Positions 11,437 to 20,617 of a stretch of DNA of 64,000 nucleotides are shown here, piece after piece. The notes beneath the pieces were generated by a model, which saw only the letters and a program-made list of their open reading frames with translations, made no database searches and had not been told where the DNA came from. The DNA lies in NCBI RefSeq assembly GCF_030347995.1, contig NZ_JAQIBC010000001.1, positions 186,001 to 250,000 on the forward strand, given 5' to 3'. Source of the stretch: Sulfurovum xiamenensis (GTDB taxonomy: Bacteria > Campylobacterota > Campylobacteria > Campylobacterales > Sulfurovaceae). Positions within the stretch are counted from its first letter, which is position 1; every line of letters starts with the position of its first letter. The position numbers were made by a program, and so were the translations under genes.

Positions 11437-12222
11437 CTAACCTCTTGCGATGACGGTTGCAAGATCTCTATAGGCTACAGAACCTTTTGAACTTGCAGCA
11501 TATGAAGTCACTGGTTTGCCAAAACTCGGACTCTCTGCGATCTTGACATTTCGTGGTACAACGATACACCCTTTCCCTTTTTTTACATGGAAAAGTTTGT
11601 CTTTAAAATGATGGCTCAAATCAGCCAGCACCTGTTTAGAAAGATTATTCTGACCAGAGTACATTGTAGGCAAGAAACCTTTGATCTTGAGTTTCGGGTT
11701 GATCGTCTTTTTCAAAAGCCCTACCGTATTGAGTAGCTGTGCCAATCCTTCCAATGCAAAAAACTCACACTGGATCGGTATGATCACAGAATCAGATGCA
11801 CTCAACGCATTAATGGTAATAGGTCCTAATGCCGGAGGTGAATCTATAATAATAAAATCAAATTTAGAAGCAACCTCTTGAAGTTTTCCTTTCAGGAATA
11901 ATTCTCTGTTTTTTGCCTTAGGATTATAAAACTCTTTTTCTATACCTACCAACCCAATGTTAGAAGGCACAAGTTTAAGGTTTTTAACGTCTGTTTTAAG
12001 GATCACTTCTGAAAGTTTTTTACTTCCAATCAGTACATGATAGATATTATATTCATAATCCCCTCTGCTAAAACCTAAACTTGTTGTTGCATTGGACTGT
12101 GGATCAATATCAAGAAGAAGGACCTTCTTCCCTTTTTCAGCCAAAGAGGCTGCCAGATTGACTGCTGTTGTTGTTTTTCCTACGCCACCCTTTTGGTTGG
12201 CTATACTAATTATCTCACTCAT
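11437..12222 (-). CDS. parA: ParA/Soj chromosome-partitioning ATPase
   Basis: 261-residue deviant Walker ATPase. The signature KGGVGKTTTAVNLAASLAEKG is present (Lys in the deviant P-loop), then DIDPQSNATTSLG and DFIIIDSPPALGPITINAL. It drives segregation of ParB-parS complexes. It overlaps birA by 4 bases and precedes parB, so birA-parA-parB are probably co-transcribed. Confidence 0.95.
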   Translation of the reverse strand: MSEIISIANQKGGVGKTTTAVNLAASLAEKGKKVLLLDIDPQSNATTSLGFSRGDYEYNIYHVLIGSKKLSEVILKTDVKNLKLVPSNIGLVGIEKEFYNPKAKNRELFLKGKLQEVASKFDFIIIDSPPALGPITINALSASDSVIIPIQCEFFALEGLAQLLNTVGLLKKTINPKLKIKGFLPTMYSGQNNLSKQVLADLSHHFKDKLFHVKKGKGCIVVPRNVKIAESPSFGKPVTSYAASSKGSVAYRDLATVIARG

Positions 12223-12854
12223 CGTAAACTAAACACCCTCTTCCCCTCTATCATTAAAGAGCCATCTGCACATAAAGTCGCATCTGACAAGCTCTTTTTA
12301 TCGTTTTCAATATGCACTGAAAACTTTCTGCTTAGTTCAAATTCTATCTCATACTCTCTAAAAACTTCCTTCCATTTTGGAAATTTTTCGAGTGCCAAAA
12401 GGTACTTTTCCAGTAGAAATTGAGCTGAAATATCGCATTCTAAGGCTCTGTAGCCATTTTGAGAATCTTTTAAATTTATTCCCATTCCACATACTAACGT
12501 ATTTTTGAATTTTTTTGTAATTGTACCGCCTATTTTTTCATCATTTAAATAGAAATCATTAGGCCATTTTAACCAGATATTTTCATCATGTGCCTCAAGT
12601 GTTTGTTTCATGATAAAAGAGAAATAAATAGAAGCAGATTCAAGCGGTAGATCTTTAGGCAGATCCTCCAAGTTCACGGCGATGGAGGCAAAAAAGTTTC
12701 CTTCTCCTCCTGACCAAGAGTTATCACGGCTTCCTATACCGGAATACTGTTGATTGGCAATCACGGCCAAAGGGGCTTGCACGCTTTGCTTCTTTAATTG
12801 TTCCAAAAGATAGGTTTGTGTAGAAGCAAGCGTATCAAATGATACTATCTCCAA
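12219..12854 (-). CDS. birA: Biotin--[acetyl-CoA-carboxylase] ligase
   Basis: 211-residue BirA catalytic domain without the N-terminal DNA-binding domain of E. coli BirA, so it is a monofunctional ligase. Landmarks: STQTYLLEQL near the start, the biotin/AMP-binding loop as SGIGSRDNSWSGGEGNFFAS, and the conserved LKWPNDFYLNDEKIGG with the catalytic-region Lys. It biotinylates the carboxyl carrier protein of acetyl-CoA carboxylase. It overlaps the fmt 3' end by 20 bases and parA by 4. Confidence 0.92.
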   Translation of the reverse strand: MEIVSFDTLASTQTYLLEQLKKQSVQAPLAVIANQQYSGIGSRDNSWSGGEGNFFASIAVNLEDLPKDLPLESASIYFSFIMKQTLEAHDENIWLKWPNDFYLNDEKIGGTITKKFKNTLVCGMGINLKDSQNGYRALECDISAQFLLEKYLLALEKFPKWKEVFREYEIEFELSRKFSVHIENDKKSLSDATLCADGSLMIEGKRVFSLR

Positions 12855-13749
12855 CTTTTAGCCCCCTTCCTACACAATATGCTTTGGCTGACATTGCCTT
12901 TTTTGATGCAGGCTGGATCGTTTCGATCTGCAAAGATCCCTTCAGGCAACCAACTACTACACTTTCATCTATAAAAGAGAGAATCTCAAATGCCTTGTTA
13001 TGTGATTCTGTATCTGCCAGAGATAGTCCGTCAAATTTTGTACCATTCGCAGCAAAAATACCCGGCCAACCTTCAAATGCGCGGTATTTATTATAGATGA
13101 CACTTGCATCTGAGAAATCTACTTCGCCATCACTTTTTTTGATCTTTTTACAGAGTGTTGCTTCGGTTTCATCTTGTACTTGAGGTGTGATATTCTCAAA
13201 ATTTCTAATAGTACTGAGTGTCAATCTGCAGGCATCAGAGGTTAATTGTGCCATGAGTGCATGAAGACGCATATCTTCGGGGATAACAAACTCAATCTTT
13301 TCAAGCATGGGACCCGTATCCAGTCCTTCCTCCATCAGCATGGAAGTGACACCCGTTTTGGTGTCACCGTGAAGCAGAGATTGCTGTACAGGAGAAGCAC
13401 CTCTATACTGAGGTAAAAGTGAAGCATGCAAATTAATACAAGGGGCAATATCCAATATACTTTTAGGCAGTATCTGTCCAAATGCCGCCACCACAATAAA
13501 ATCAGGTTTCAACGCTTTGATCGTATCTTCAATACCTTCATCACTTAAGCGATGAGGCTGAAGGACATCAATACCATGCTTTAATGCCAACTCTTTCACA
13601 GGAGGTGCTGTCAACACTTTCTTACGTCCCACAGGACGGTCTGGTTGTGTGAGTACTAGAGAGACCTCCATATCTTCAGCTTCTATCAGTGTCTTGAGTA
13701 TCTCTTTTGCATAGTGGGGTGTTCCCATGTAAACTATTTTGTATTTCAT
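12835..13749 (-). CDS. fmt: Methionyl-tRNA formyltransferase
   Basis: 304-residue enzyme that formylates initiator Met-tRNA. N-terminal formyltransferase domain with VYMGTPHYAKEIL, the folate/catalytic region INLHASLLPQYRGASPVQQS (Asn, His) and GVTSMLMEEGLDTGPML (Asp). The C-terminal OB-like domain follows (about 205-304). Length is typical. Overlaps birA at its 3' end. Confidence 0.95.
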   Translation of the reverse strand: MKYKIVYMGTPHYAKEILKTLIEAEDMEVSLVLTQPDRPVGRKKVLTAPPVKELALKHGIDVLQPHRLSDEGIEDTIKALKPDFIVVAAFGQILPKSILDIAPCINLHASLLPQYRGASPVQQSLLHGDTKTGVTSMLMEEGLDTGPMLEKIEFVIPEDMRLHALMAQLTSDACRLTLSTIRNFENITPQVQDETEATLCKKIKKSDGEVDFSDASVIYNKYRAFEGWPGIFAANGTKFDGLSLADTESHNKAFEILSFIDESVVVGCLKGSLQIETIQPASKKAMSAKAYCVGRGLKVGDSII

Positions 13750-13778
13750 TCCATTCTTCTTTTTATAACTTCACGTGT

Positions 13779-14540
13779 TTAGGCTTTAAAAAGTGTTCCA
13801 CCCTTATGCTCACCGTCTACAAGAAATGCTTTCACATCACCCAGATCAAATCCACTTGCCAAAAACATCTCTCTGCCCTGTTTCATTAAAAAATCTGCAG
13901 ATTGTAGTTTCGTCACAATTCCACCTGTTGCAAATTCATTATTGGGCGTATGTTCAGCGTTGAGTTCATCCTCTGCTAGTCTATTGACTACTACTCTTCG
14001 TTTGGCATCGTCATATTTATTTGGATCTTTATCATAAAAAGCATCGATATCTGAGAGTATGACAAGAAGTGAGGCATCAAAGTAGTGTGCTACATGTGCA
14101 GAGAGTCTGTCATTGTCTCCAAAAACCAATTCTTCGATACTGACGGTATCATTTTCATTGATGATAGGTACCACATTATTTTTTAACAATGTATCTATTG
14201 CATTTTTCGCATGTGCGATGTGTTCAGGTTCGCCAAACACATCTGCACTCAAAAGTACTTGAGAACAGAGTAAATTAAACCTGGCAAACTTCTCCTGATA
14301 CATTTTGAGAAGGAGTGGCTGGCCTATCGCAGCCAATGCCTGTTTGTTTGCGACTTGACTTCGATCAAGTGGTAATTGAGTATAACCTGCAGATACTGCA
14401 CCTGAACTCACCAAGATCACATCATAGTGATGTGTTTTCAGTTCGGCTATCAATTGTACCAGTGCCAGCATACGTGGTTTAGCAATGGCACCATTTTCTG
14501 TTAAAACATGGGAACCCACTTTAATGACTATTCTTTTCAT
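13779..14540 (-). CDS. proB: Glutamate 5-kinase (short form, no PUA domain)
   Basis: 253-residue amino-acid kinase catalysing the first step of proline synthesis. Motifs: KVGSHVLT at the N-terminus, [34 protein letters not shown] and [14 protein letters not shown]. coli ProB is about 367 residues and carries a C-terminal PUA domain that is absent here, as is common in this lineage. It lies 9 bases after obgE on the minus strand. Confidence 0.93.
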   Translation of the reverse strand: MKRIVIKVGSHVLTENGAIAKPRMLALVQLIAELKTHHYDVILVSSGAVSAGYTQLPLDRSQVANKQALAAIGQPLLLKMYQEKFARFNLLCSQVLLSADVFGEPEHIAHAKNAIDTLLKNNVVPIINENDTVSIEELVFGDNDRLSAHVAHYFDASLLVILSDIDAFYDKDPNKYDDAKRRVVVNRLAEDELNAEHTPNNEFATGGIVTKLQSADFLMKQGREMFLASGFDLGDVKAFLVDGEHKGGTLFKA

Positions 14541-14549
14541 TAGACCTAC

Positions 14550-15665
14550 TTACTCAGCTTCTTGTTCTACTTTGACCATTTTGACAAAATCACTGATCGC
14601 ATAACGCAGTGCTTCCGTATTTAAGTGTGCTACAGATGAGATAGGAAGTACAAAAAATGGTTTCTCTTCTGGCAGTTGTAGACCAAAATCAGTCTTAAAT
14701 CCATAACTTAGATAGTTTGTATCTGCTTTATATTTCTGTAGTGTATTATTTGCTTCCAAACCTATGTCCGCTAAGAATGTTTCTGTCAAAGCATTCACTT
14801 CCTCTTGTGAAAGTGAATCAATTTTGGTAATAGCGATCGCATGCTTTCGTGTAGCAAGTGTTTCAGAATAACGTTTTAATTCAACCAGAAGCGTCTCATA
14901 CTGATACTTCATCTCTCGGTAATTTGCCGCATCGATCATCAGAAGCAATGTTTTTGTTCTTTCAATATGCTTCAAAAATTCCAAGCCCAAGCCTCTACCA
15001 TCACTGGCACCCTCAATAATACCAGGTATATCAGCCATCATGAAAGAATCGAAGTCACCTACATGCACCACACCGAGTTTCGGTGTCAGTGTTGTAAACT
15101 CATAATTGGCTACTTGAGGTCGTGCATTGGAAAGTGTAGAGATCAATGTGGATTTTCCTACATTTGGATATCCTACTAAACCTACATCTGCAATGAGTTT
15201 CATTTCAAGTCTTACATGTTTGGTGATCCCTGGAAGTCCAGGCTGTGCATAGGTCGGTCTTTGGTTACTTGAACTTTTAAAGTGCATATTTCCTAAACCA
15301 CCCTTACCCCCTTCAAGGAAAAGAACCACTTCTCCTTCATTGACCAGGTCAAGAAGCTCTTCACCTGTCTCCATATCAACGACTGTTGTGCCAGGAGGAA
15401 CCGTGATAATGGTGTCGTGTCCCTTGCGACCATAACACTTACGTCCTTCTCCGGGACGACCATTCTCTGCTTTAATATGGTTGCGTCCACGAAGTGCCGA
15501 GAGAGTATCTGTATTATTGTCTACTTTGAAAAACACAGAACCTCCGCGTCCTCCGTCACCACCATCGGGACCACCTTTAGAGACAAACTTTTCTGTCCAA
15601 AAAGAGATGGCACCCGCACCACCTTTACCAGAACTAACTGTTAGTTCTACACTATCTACAAACAT
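14550..15665 (-). CDS. obgE: Obg GTPase (ribosome assembly / stress response)
   Basis: 371-residue Obg protein. The N-terminal glycine-rich Obg fold (about 1-157: [31 protein letters not shown]) is followed by a G domain with G1 [11 protein letters not shown] and G3 [17 protein letters not shown]4 TKID. It acts in late 50S assembly. First gene of an obgE-proB-fmt-birA-parAB run; 5' flank 15666-15801 is shared with a divergent lipoprotein gene. Confidence 0.95.
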   Translation of the reverse strand: MFVDSVELTVSSGKGGAGAISFWTEKFVSKGGPDGGDGGRGGSVFFKVDNNTDTLSALRGRNHIKAENGRPGEGRKCYGRKGHDTIITVPPGTTVVDMETGEELLDLVNEGEVVLFLEGGKGGLGNMHFKSSSNQRPTYAQPGLPGITKHVRLEMKLIADVGLVGYPNVGKSTLISTLSNARPQVANYEFTTLTPKLGVVHVGDFDSFMMADIPGIIEGASDGRGLGLEFLKHIERTKTLLLMIDAANYREMKYQYETLLVELKRYSETLATRKHAIAITKIDSLSQEEVNALTETFLADIGLEANNTLQKYKADTNYLSYGFKTDFGLQLPEEKPFFVLPISSVAHLNTEALRYAISDFVKMVKVEQEAE

Positions 15666-15801
15666 TTATAACCTTTAATCTTGTGAAAAAAACTACCATA
15701 TATACCTTATGTATATGAGTAGAGTATATGAATTATGAAATTATACCTAAATTAGGGGAAGAATCGCTATAATTTTTATATTTGATCTAAAAGGCAAATA
15801 T

Positions 15802-16113
15802 ATGTTTCATCGAACATCTATCTCATTCTTCATCATTGGAAGTCTATTATTCTATCTTACAGGTTGTAGCTCAAAAAAAGAACCTGTACATCAAAATGGA
15901 TATTATCACAATGGTATCTATTTTGGTAAAGACTTACCTGTAAACTATCAAAAAGGTATTATTGATGGGTGTACCACATCTAAAGGCACGTATTCAAAAT
16001 CACATATGCTTTTTAATAACGATCAAAATTATAATAATGGTTGGTTCTTAGGACGTAACAGATGCAAACATCTATTGGTGATAGAAGAGTATGAGGAAAA
16101 TATGGATAAATAA
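15802..16113 (+). CDS. Small predicted lipoprotein, function unknown
   Basis: 103-residue protein with a lipoprotein-type signal (hydrophobic SISFFIIGSLLFYL, lipobox LTG-C). The mature part is rich in Tyr, Asn, Gly and Lys and has two later Cys residues (DGCTTSKG and NRCKHLL) that could form a disulfide. I do not recognise the family. It lies alone on the plus strand between minus-strand obgE and rpmA and ends in a hairpin that can serve both strands. Confidence 0.7.
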   Translation: MFHRTSISFFIIGSLLFYLTGCSSKKEPVHQNGYYHNGIYFGKDLPVNYQKGIIDGCTTSKGTYSKSHMLFNNDQNYNNGWFLGRNRCKHLLVIEEYEENMDK

Positions 16114-16134
16114 GCCCGAACCAGTCGGACTTAT
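16110..16134. terminator. Hairpin terminator candidate between the lipoprotein gene and rpmA
   Basis: ATAAG and CTTAT (outer), one mismatch, then CCGA and TCGG around a 5-base loop. It overlaps the stop codon of the plus-strand gene and lies just downstream of the rpmA stop, so it could stop transcription from both sides. Confidence 0.5.
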
Positions 16135-16141
16135 AAAGGGA

Positions 16142-16396
16142 TTATGCAGGTACTACTGAAACTTTCTTTTGAGTAGCAGATTTGTTATCAAACTTCACTA
16201 CACCTTCGATAAGTGCAAATATAGTATGGTCTTTACCCATTCCTACACCATTACCTGGGTGAACTTTAGTTCCTCTTTGTCTGATGATAATGTTACCTGG
16301 GATAACTGCTTCACCACCAAACTTTTTAACGCCTAAACGACGTCCAGCTGAATCACGATTATTTTGAGTGGACCCTTGTCCTTTCTTGTGTGCCAT
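16142..16396 (-). CDS. rpmA: 50S ribosomal protein L27
   Basis: 84-residue bL27. The opening [20 protein letters not shown] and the [20 protein letters not shown] motif are diagnostic. The protein begins directly with the functional N-terminus; no cleavable Firmicutes-type extension is present. Follows rplU by 9 bases. Confidence 0.98.
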   Translation of the reverse strand: MAHKKGQGSTQNNRDSAGRRLGVKKFGGEAVIPGNIIIRQRGTKVHPGNGVGMGKDHTIFALIEGVVKFDNKSATQKKVSVVPA

Positions 16397-16405
16397 CTGA
16401 TCTCC

Positions 16406-16711
16406 TTATGCTATTTTAGTAATTCTAACTCTTGTAAAGTCTCTTCTGAAACCTCTTTTAAGTTTTGAATCTTTTCTTCTTCTTTTCTTGTAGATGATAA
16501 CTTTTTTATCTCTACCTTCATTGATTACTTCACCTTTAACTACAGCACCCTCTACGAAAGGAGCTCCTACAGTTAATTCACCGTTGTCTAGCGCTAGAAC
16601 TTCTTTAAACTCTACCGCCGCTTTTGGCTCAAGATTCATGTTGTCAAAACAGATGATATCACCCTCTTGAACTTTAAATTGTTGGCCACTTGCTTTAATG
16701 ATTGCGTACAT
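16406..16711 (-). CDS. rplU: 50S ribosomal protein L21
   Basis: 101-residue bL21, starting [18 protein letters not shown] and ending with the basic [20 protein letters not shown] region that contacts 23S rRNA. It precedes rpmA as in most bacteria; the pair is normally followed by obgE, and here a small plus-strand lipoprotein gene lies between. Confidence 0.98.
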   Translation of the reverse strand: MYAIIKASGQQFKVQEGDIICFDNMNLEPKAAVEFKEVLALDNGELTVGAPFVEGAVVKGEVINEGRDKKVIIYKKRRRKDSKLKRGFRRDFTRVRITKIA

Positions 16712-16823
16712 TGCAAAACCCTTTATATCTATTGTTTTTTAAAAAGTTCGTGATTATACCCAAAGTTGTTTTAATATTTTTTTAAACTAAACGACTTTCC
16801 TTAGGTATTCCCTACTTTTGTCT

Positions 16824-17213
16824 CTAGTAAGTATAATCCGCTCCGGCAATTGCTATACAATCTATCTCAACCAGTGCATTTTTTGGAAGTGTTTTAACTG
16901 CTACTGTGCTACGTACTGGTTTATGTGTACCAAAATAATGCGCATAGATCGCATTGACTTTTTCAAAGTCATTCATATCTGCCAAAAAGATCGTTGTCTT
17001 GATCACATCATTAAAGTGTGCTCCAGCTGCTTCAAGTACATAAAAAAGATTTTTCATCACTTGATGTGTTTGGTTCTCTACATCATCTGCAGCCATCACA
17101 CCTTCCGGTGTCAATGCGATCTGTCCTGAGGTATAGATGAATCCATTTGCCACCACTGCTTGTGAGTATGGTCCTATTGCTGCGGGTGCTTCGTTTGTCG
17201 AAATAAATTTCAT
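16824..17213 (-). CDS. ridA: RidA family enamine/imine deaminase
   Basis: 129-residue RidA/YjgF/UK114 protein. Conserved features: AIGPYSQAVVANGFIYTSGQ, the VENQTHQVMKNL helix, and the active-site region PVRSTVAVKTLPKNALVEID with the key Arg. It hydrolyses reactive enamines/imines such as 2-aminoacrylate formed by PLP enzymes; a threonine dehydratase (ilvA) that can make such intermediates is elsewhere in this window. Confidence 0.93.
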   Translation of the reverse strand: MKFISTNEAPAAIGPYSQAVVANGFIYTSGQIALTPEGVMAADDVENQTHQVMKNLFYVLEAAGAHFNDVIKTTIFLADMNDFEKVNAIYAHYFGTHKPVRSTVAVKTLPKNALVEIDCIAIAGADYTY

Positions 17214-17226
17214 TTACTTGTTCTCC

Positions 17227-17562
17227 TTAATTTCTTTCATAAAATATATATGATGTTGAGTAATCAGAAAATTCAAAATAGACCTTCTTCTCCCCTTCAT
17301 CTTTTTTACCGTTAAAGTTTAGATCATCAATTCCATACCCGTAACGATAAGGTCTTTGCTTACTGTCACTGCTTCCATACGCGGTTGAAAGTTTATCTAT
17401 TTTGATGAACTTATGTACCAGTTTATCACCGGCATAGATATCAAGTACACCATTGGTTCCTGTCCAGTTTTGCAGTGAACGGCTCAAACTGTTCTGAGTC
17501 TCTTGTGTACACCCGGCAAAGAACAAAATCATTCCTGATATAAATAATGTTTTAAGTTTCAT
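17227..17562 (-). CDS. Small predicted lipoprotein, function unknown
   Basis: 111 residues with a lipoprotein signal (LFISGMILFFAG-C17). The mature domain is short and has an Asp/Asn-rich loop DDLNFNGKKDEGE that resembles a calcium-binding or dockerin-type loop; this is only a visual resemblance. It sits between a thiF-like gene and ridA on the minus strand, 13 bases upstream of ridA. Family not recognised. Confidence 0.65.
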   Translation of the reverse strand: MKLKTLFISGMILFFAGCTQETQNSLSRSLQNWTGTNGVLDIYAGDKLVHKFIKIDKLSTAYGSSDSKQRPYRYGYGIDDLNFNGKKDEGEKKVYFEFSDYSTSYIFYERN

Positions 17563-17602
17563 AGTGATCCTTTATCATATTTTAACACTATTTGTTTTAG
17601 GT

Positions 17603-18277
17603 TTACGCCTCTGGCATTCCAAATTTTTGTGTCATAAGCTCACCTTCATCATTAAAATAAAGATAATAGAGTTTATCTTTTGTCACAGAAAGCCCGGCAA
17701 GATAGCGCAATGCCAAATTTGCCTGGAGAGATCCGATGTGCATCACGATAGGAGCTGTAATACCGCCAGGTTTATGGTCAGAGATATTGAACACTTGGAA
17801 GTTTGCCTGATCAAAGAAACAGACCTGTCCGTTAAACTCTTCAACACTTGCATAGATCCAAGGTGTATGGGTTGCTTTGGCATGCTTGTCTATCTCACTT
17901 CTTACAGGAAGGTTATCTGTAGCATCAAGTATCAGGTCATACGTGTTTCCCAATTCTTTGAAGGCATCAAAATCCATATCAAAAGCAAGTGCTTTGACAA
18001 ATGGGTTTTTAGATTCTATCAATGCAGCTACAGCTTTGGCTTTGTTTTTGCCTTCATCCTTCAGTGTAAATGCTATTTGTCTATGGATGTTATGATTTGA
18101 AACGATATCGAAATCTACCATATGTATCTCACCTATACCTGATGTACCCAGTGCCATCGCTAAAGTAGATCCCAGACCACCAGAACCAATGATGGCTATC
18201 TTTTTATTTTGAAGCGCCTTTTGTGTAGCCTCACCCCATAATTGTATCTGTCTGTTAAAATATTGCTCTGGTGTCAT
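17603..18277 (-). CDS. ThiF/MoeB/HesA-family adenylyltransferase
   Basis: 224-residue E1-like enzyme. It begins with the typical YFNRQIQLWGEATQKAL, then the ATP-binding IIGSGGLGSTLAMALG, the adenylation region HNIHRQIAFTLKDEGKNKA and DATDNLPVRSEID. The zinc-binding CXXC pairs of MoeB/ThiF are not seen, nor is a C-terminal rhodanese. It probably adenylates the C-terminus of a ubiquitin-like sulfur carrier (ThiS or MoaD), but the partner is not in the window. Confidence 0.85.
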   Translation of the reverse strand: MTPEQYFNRQIQLWGEATQKALQNKKIAIIGSGGLGSTLAMALGTSGIGEIHMVDFDIVSNHNIHRQIAFTLKDEGKNKAKAVAALIESKNPFVKALAFDMDFDAFKELGNTYDLILDATDNLPVRSEIDKHAKATHTPWIYASVEEFNGQVCFFDQANFQVFNISDHKPGGITAPIVMHIGSLQANLALRYLAGLSVTKDKLYYLYFNDEGELMTQKFGMPEA

Positions 18278-18330
18278 ATCAAATCCTTTTTATACATTTT
18301 TATCAAAGTCTTTCTCTTGGCAAGAAAGAA

Positions 18331-19134
18331 CTAACCCATTCTTAACTGCAACTCTTTTTCAAACGCCCATGCTTTTCTGTGTTCCAGCACATCTGCTTTA
18401 TCTATCACCTCAACCAACATGGATTCTTTATCTTCCAGCATCATTTCTACGTCACCCTCGGGAGAGACAAGCATCGTATCACCATAAAATTTCCATTTGA
18501 CTTCATTGTCACTGTATTCACCCAAACGATTGGCTCTTAGTATATAGCATCCATGTAAAAAGGCTTTTGTTTTGATGATCTCTCTCCAACGGTTATGAGA
18601 TCCAAAGGTTGAAGCAGTAGGAAGCAGTACAAGGTCGATCTTTTTTTCAGTTGCTCTTTGCCAAAAATGGTCAAAATGAAGTTCAAATCCAGCCATGACC
18701 ATCACTCTGAAGCCTTTAATATTGAAAGTCATCGGATCTTTAAGTGATTGAATAGGGTTGGCAAAAAACTTTTTTTCATTCCAGTGCGTATAAGGAAGAA
18801 GAATTTGCTGTTCATAATATCTTGTCGTCTTAGGTGTGATCTTCACAATGGTTTTATGATATCCATCTTTTTTTGTGACAATGATAGGTGCAACAAAAAC
18901 AATATCATATTTTGCTGCAAGATTTTTAAGAAGTTCTGTATGTTTACGTGTCTGTTCTTTCACCATATTGGGTGACATTGTGGCAAACTCTTTAAAAAAA
19001 TGATTCAGAACATACTCACCAAGAAGCATCACCTCTGCATTTCTCTGCTTGGCTTGTTTCAGATAAAACTCAAGTCTTGTTGCATTCATACCCAATGTTG
19101 GTAATTGAAGTGCTGCTACAACAAGTTGCGCCAT
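18331..19134 (-). CDS. Nitrilase-fold (carbon-nitrogen hydrolase) protein lacking the usual catalytic Cys
   Basis: 267-residue protein of the nitrilase superfamily. The Glu (LLGEYVLNHFF) and Lys (YTHWNEKKFF) positions of the Glu-Lys-Cys triad are visible. The third motif, normally CYDxRFPE-like, reads VMVMAGFELHFDHFW, with Gly where Cys is expected. It may be a non-hydrolytic or altered-activity member. ATG overlaps nothing; the stop region is 53 bases upstream of the thiF-like gene start. Its start touches the xseB stop, so it is likely in an operon with metX-xseB. Confidence 0.8.
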   Translation of the reverse strand: MAQLVVAALQLPTLGMNATRLEFYLKQAKQRNAEVMLLGEYVLNHFFKEFATMSPNMVKEQTRKHTELLKNLAAKYDIVFVAPIIVTKKDGYHKTIVKITPKTTRYYEQQILLPYTHWNEKKFFANPIQSLKDPMTFNIKGFRVMVMAGFELHFDHFWQRATEKKIDLVLLPTASTFGSHNRWREIIKTKAFLHGCYILRANRLGEYSDNEVKWKFYGDTMLVSPEGDVEMMLEDKESMLVEVIDKADVLEHRKAWAFEKELQLRMG

Positions 19135-19343
19135 TACAGGGTATCTCCCGTATTTTGGTTGGCTTGTTCTATCACTGTAATTTTCGTTTTGGCTTCTTCT
19201 ATCAGTGTTTGTGCCTCTTTTATATTTTTTAAACCCTCTTCATAGAGCTTGACAGACTCCTCAAGTGTGATCTCGGGGTTCATCAGTTTTTCAAGCAATT
19301 CTTTTGAATGTTCTAATTTCTCTTCAAATGTTTCATTTTTCAT
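19134..19343 (-). CDS. xseB: Exodeoxyribonuclease VII small subunit
   Basis: 69-residue XseB: NETFEEKLEHSKELLEKLMN, then the family signature ITLEESVKLYEEGLKNIKEA. It pairs with XseA (not in the window) to degrade single-stranded DNA. It overlaps the metX stop by 4 bases and abuts the nitrilase-fold gene. Confidence 0.92.
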   Translation of the reverse strand: MKNETFEEKLEHSKELLEKLMNPEITLEESVKLYEEGLKNIKEAQTLIEEAKTKITVIEQANQNTGDTL

Positions 19344-20434
19344 TGTAATACATCCTTGATATGGTCTTCAAATTTGTCTAACTCCACTAAAAAGGCATCA
19401 TGTCCATAACTACTCTGAACTTCCAAATACGTATGCGACTGTCCATTACGTTCCATCATTTTGGCGATATGTTCCATCTCACAAGGGAAAAAGAGATAGT
19501 CAGATGAAAAACTGATCAAGTGTACATTAGCTTTAATACGTAGAACCGCATCATGCAACGAATCATATCCACGACTTAAATTAAATGTATTGATCGCTTT
19601 TACTATATATAGATAGGAAAGCGGATCAAATATACGTGAAAAGTTATTGGTATTGTACTCCATGTATCTCTCTACTTCATAACGTCCAAAGAGTTCAAAA
19701 AGTCCATCATTGTTCACATAGTTACGTCCAAACTTATTATCCATGGAGTCCGGTGCTAGGTAAGAGATGTGTCCAGCGATACGCCCTATAGCCAATCCAT
19801 CCAATCCTTCCTCTTTGAATGCATCTTTCTCATAGTTACCATGATTAAAGCGAGGATCTCTTCTGATCGCTTCAACCGCCACTTTGTTAAATGCGATGGT
19901 CCATGGTCTTGTCGCATATGTTGCGGCAAGAGAGATGATCTCATCTGCAAAGTTAGGGTAGTCTACAGCAAACTGCAGTGCCTGCATACCCCCCATAGAA
20001 CCACCTATGATCGCACGTACATGGTAAATACCCAACTGCGAAAGAAGATGCATCTGTGCACGTACCATATCTTTGATGGTCACTACAGGAAACCGCAATC
20101 TATAAGGGTCTTCACTGGGATAATTGTTACTCATTGGTCCTGTCGAGCCAAAACATGACCCTATCACATTAGTACAGATCACAAAATATTTGTTGGTATC
20201 GACCGCTTTACCATCACCGATCAATCCATCCCACCATCCGGCCTTTCGTTCACCTTCATAGGTTCCGGCTGCATGATGGGAACCACTTAGGGCATGACAG
20301 ACTAAAATAACATTGGACTTCTCTTCGTTTAACGCTCCATATGTCTCATAGGCGATCTCATACGGTTCTAAGATACGCCCACTCTCGAGGTAGAGAGGAG
20401 AGCTAAATTGTGCTGTTTTAGTTGTGATTTCCAT
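19340..20434 (-). CDS. metX: Homoserine O-acetyltransferase
   Basis: 364-residue alpha/beta hydrolase that acetylates homoserine for methionine synthesis. Visible: YETYGALNEEKSNVILVCHA, the nucleophile elbow GGSMGGMQALQFA with Ser, the Asp region SDYLFFPCEM, and the C-terminal His in SSYGHDAFLVE. It feeds O-acetylhomoserine to MetY, encoded upstream on the same strand 183 bases away. Methionine synthase metH occurs later in the window. Confidence 0.95.
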   Translation of the reverse strand: MEITTKTAQFSSPLYLESGRILEPYEIAYETYGALNEEKSNVILVCHALSGSHHAAGTYEGERKAGWWDGLIGDGKAVDTNKYFVICTNVIGSCFGSTGPMSNNYPSEDPYRLRFPVVTIKDMVRAQMHLLSQLGIYHVRAIIGGSMGGMQALQFAVDYPNFADEIISLAATYATRPWTIAFNKVAVEAIRRDPRFNHGNYEKDAFKEEGLDGLAIGRIAGHISYLAPDSMDNKFGRNYVNNDGLFELFGRYEVERYMEYNTNNFSRIFDPLSYLYIVKAINTFNLSRGYDSLHDAVLRIKANVHLISFSSDYLFFPCEMEHIAKMMERNGQSHTYLEVQSSYGHDAFLVELDKFEDHIKDVLQ

Positions 20435-20617
20435 AGACTGCTTTTTTATTTATTGGACATTTTTGAGCTAAGCCAAAAATCCTATTGTCACTATGACATA
20501 CAGAATGATATACTAGCGATAACTTCAACTCCTGGCTCATGCGACGGGGTCACATACAAGCATCAAGTCCATTAATTATATTATTTTGTCGTATTTTATC
20601 TAATTTGCGCTTTATAA
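20435..20617 (-). promoter_or_regulatory. metX leader region with several hairpins
   Basis: 183 bases between metY (upstream) and metX on the minus strand. By eye it can form ATGTGAC-CCC-GTCGCAT (7 bp, one G-T), TGTCA-TAG-TGACA (5 bp) and a TTTTTG/CAAAAA stem extended by GGA/TCC just before the metX start. No clear Shine-Dalgarno is visible. I cannot match it to a known SAM riboswitch class; it could be a leader, an attenuator, or a terminator plus promoter. Confidence 0.35.

Noticed and set aside
10559-12222. Plasmid-type partition locus
   Set aside because: parA-parB lie in the chromosomal obgE-atp context typical of this phylum, so they are chromosomal.
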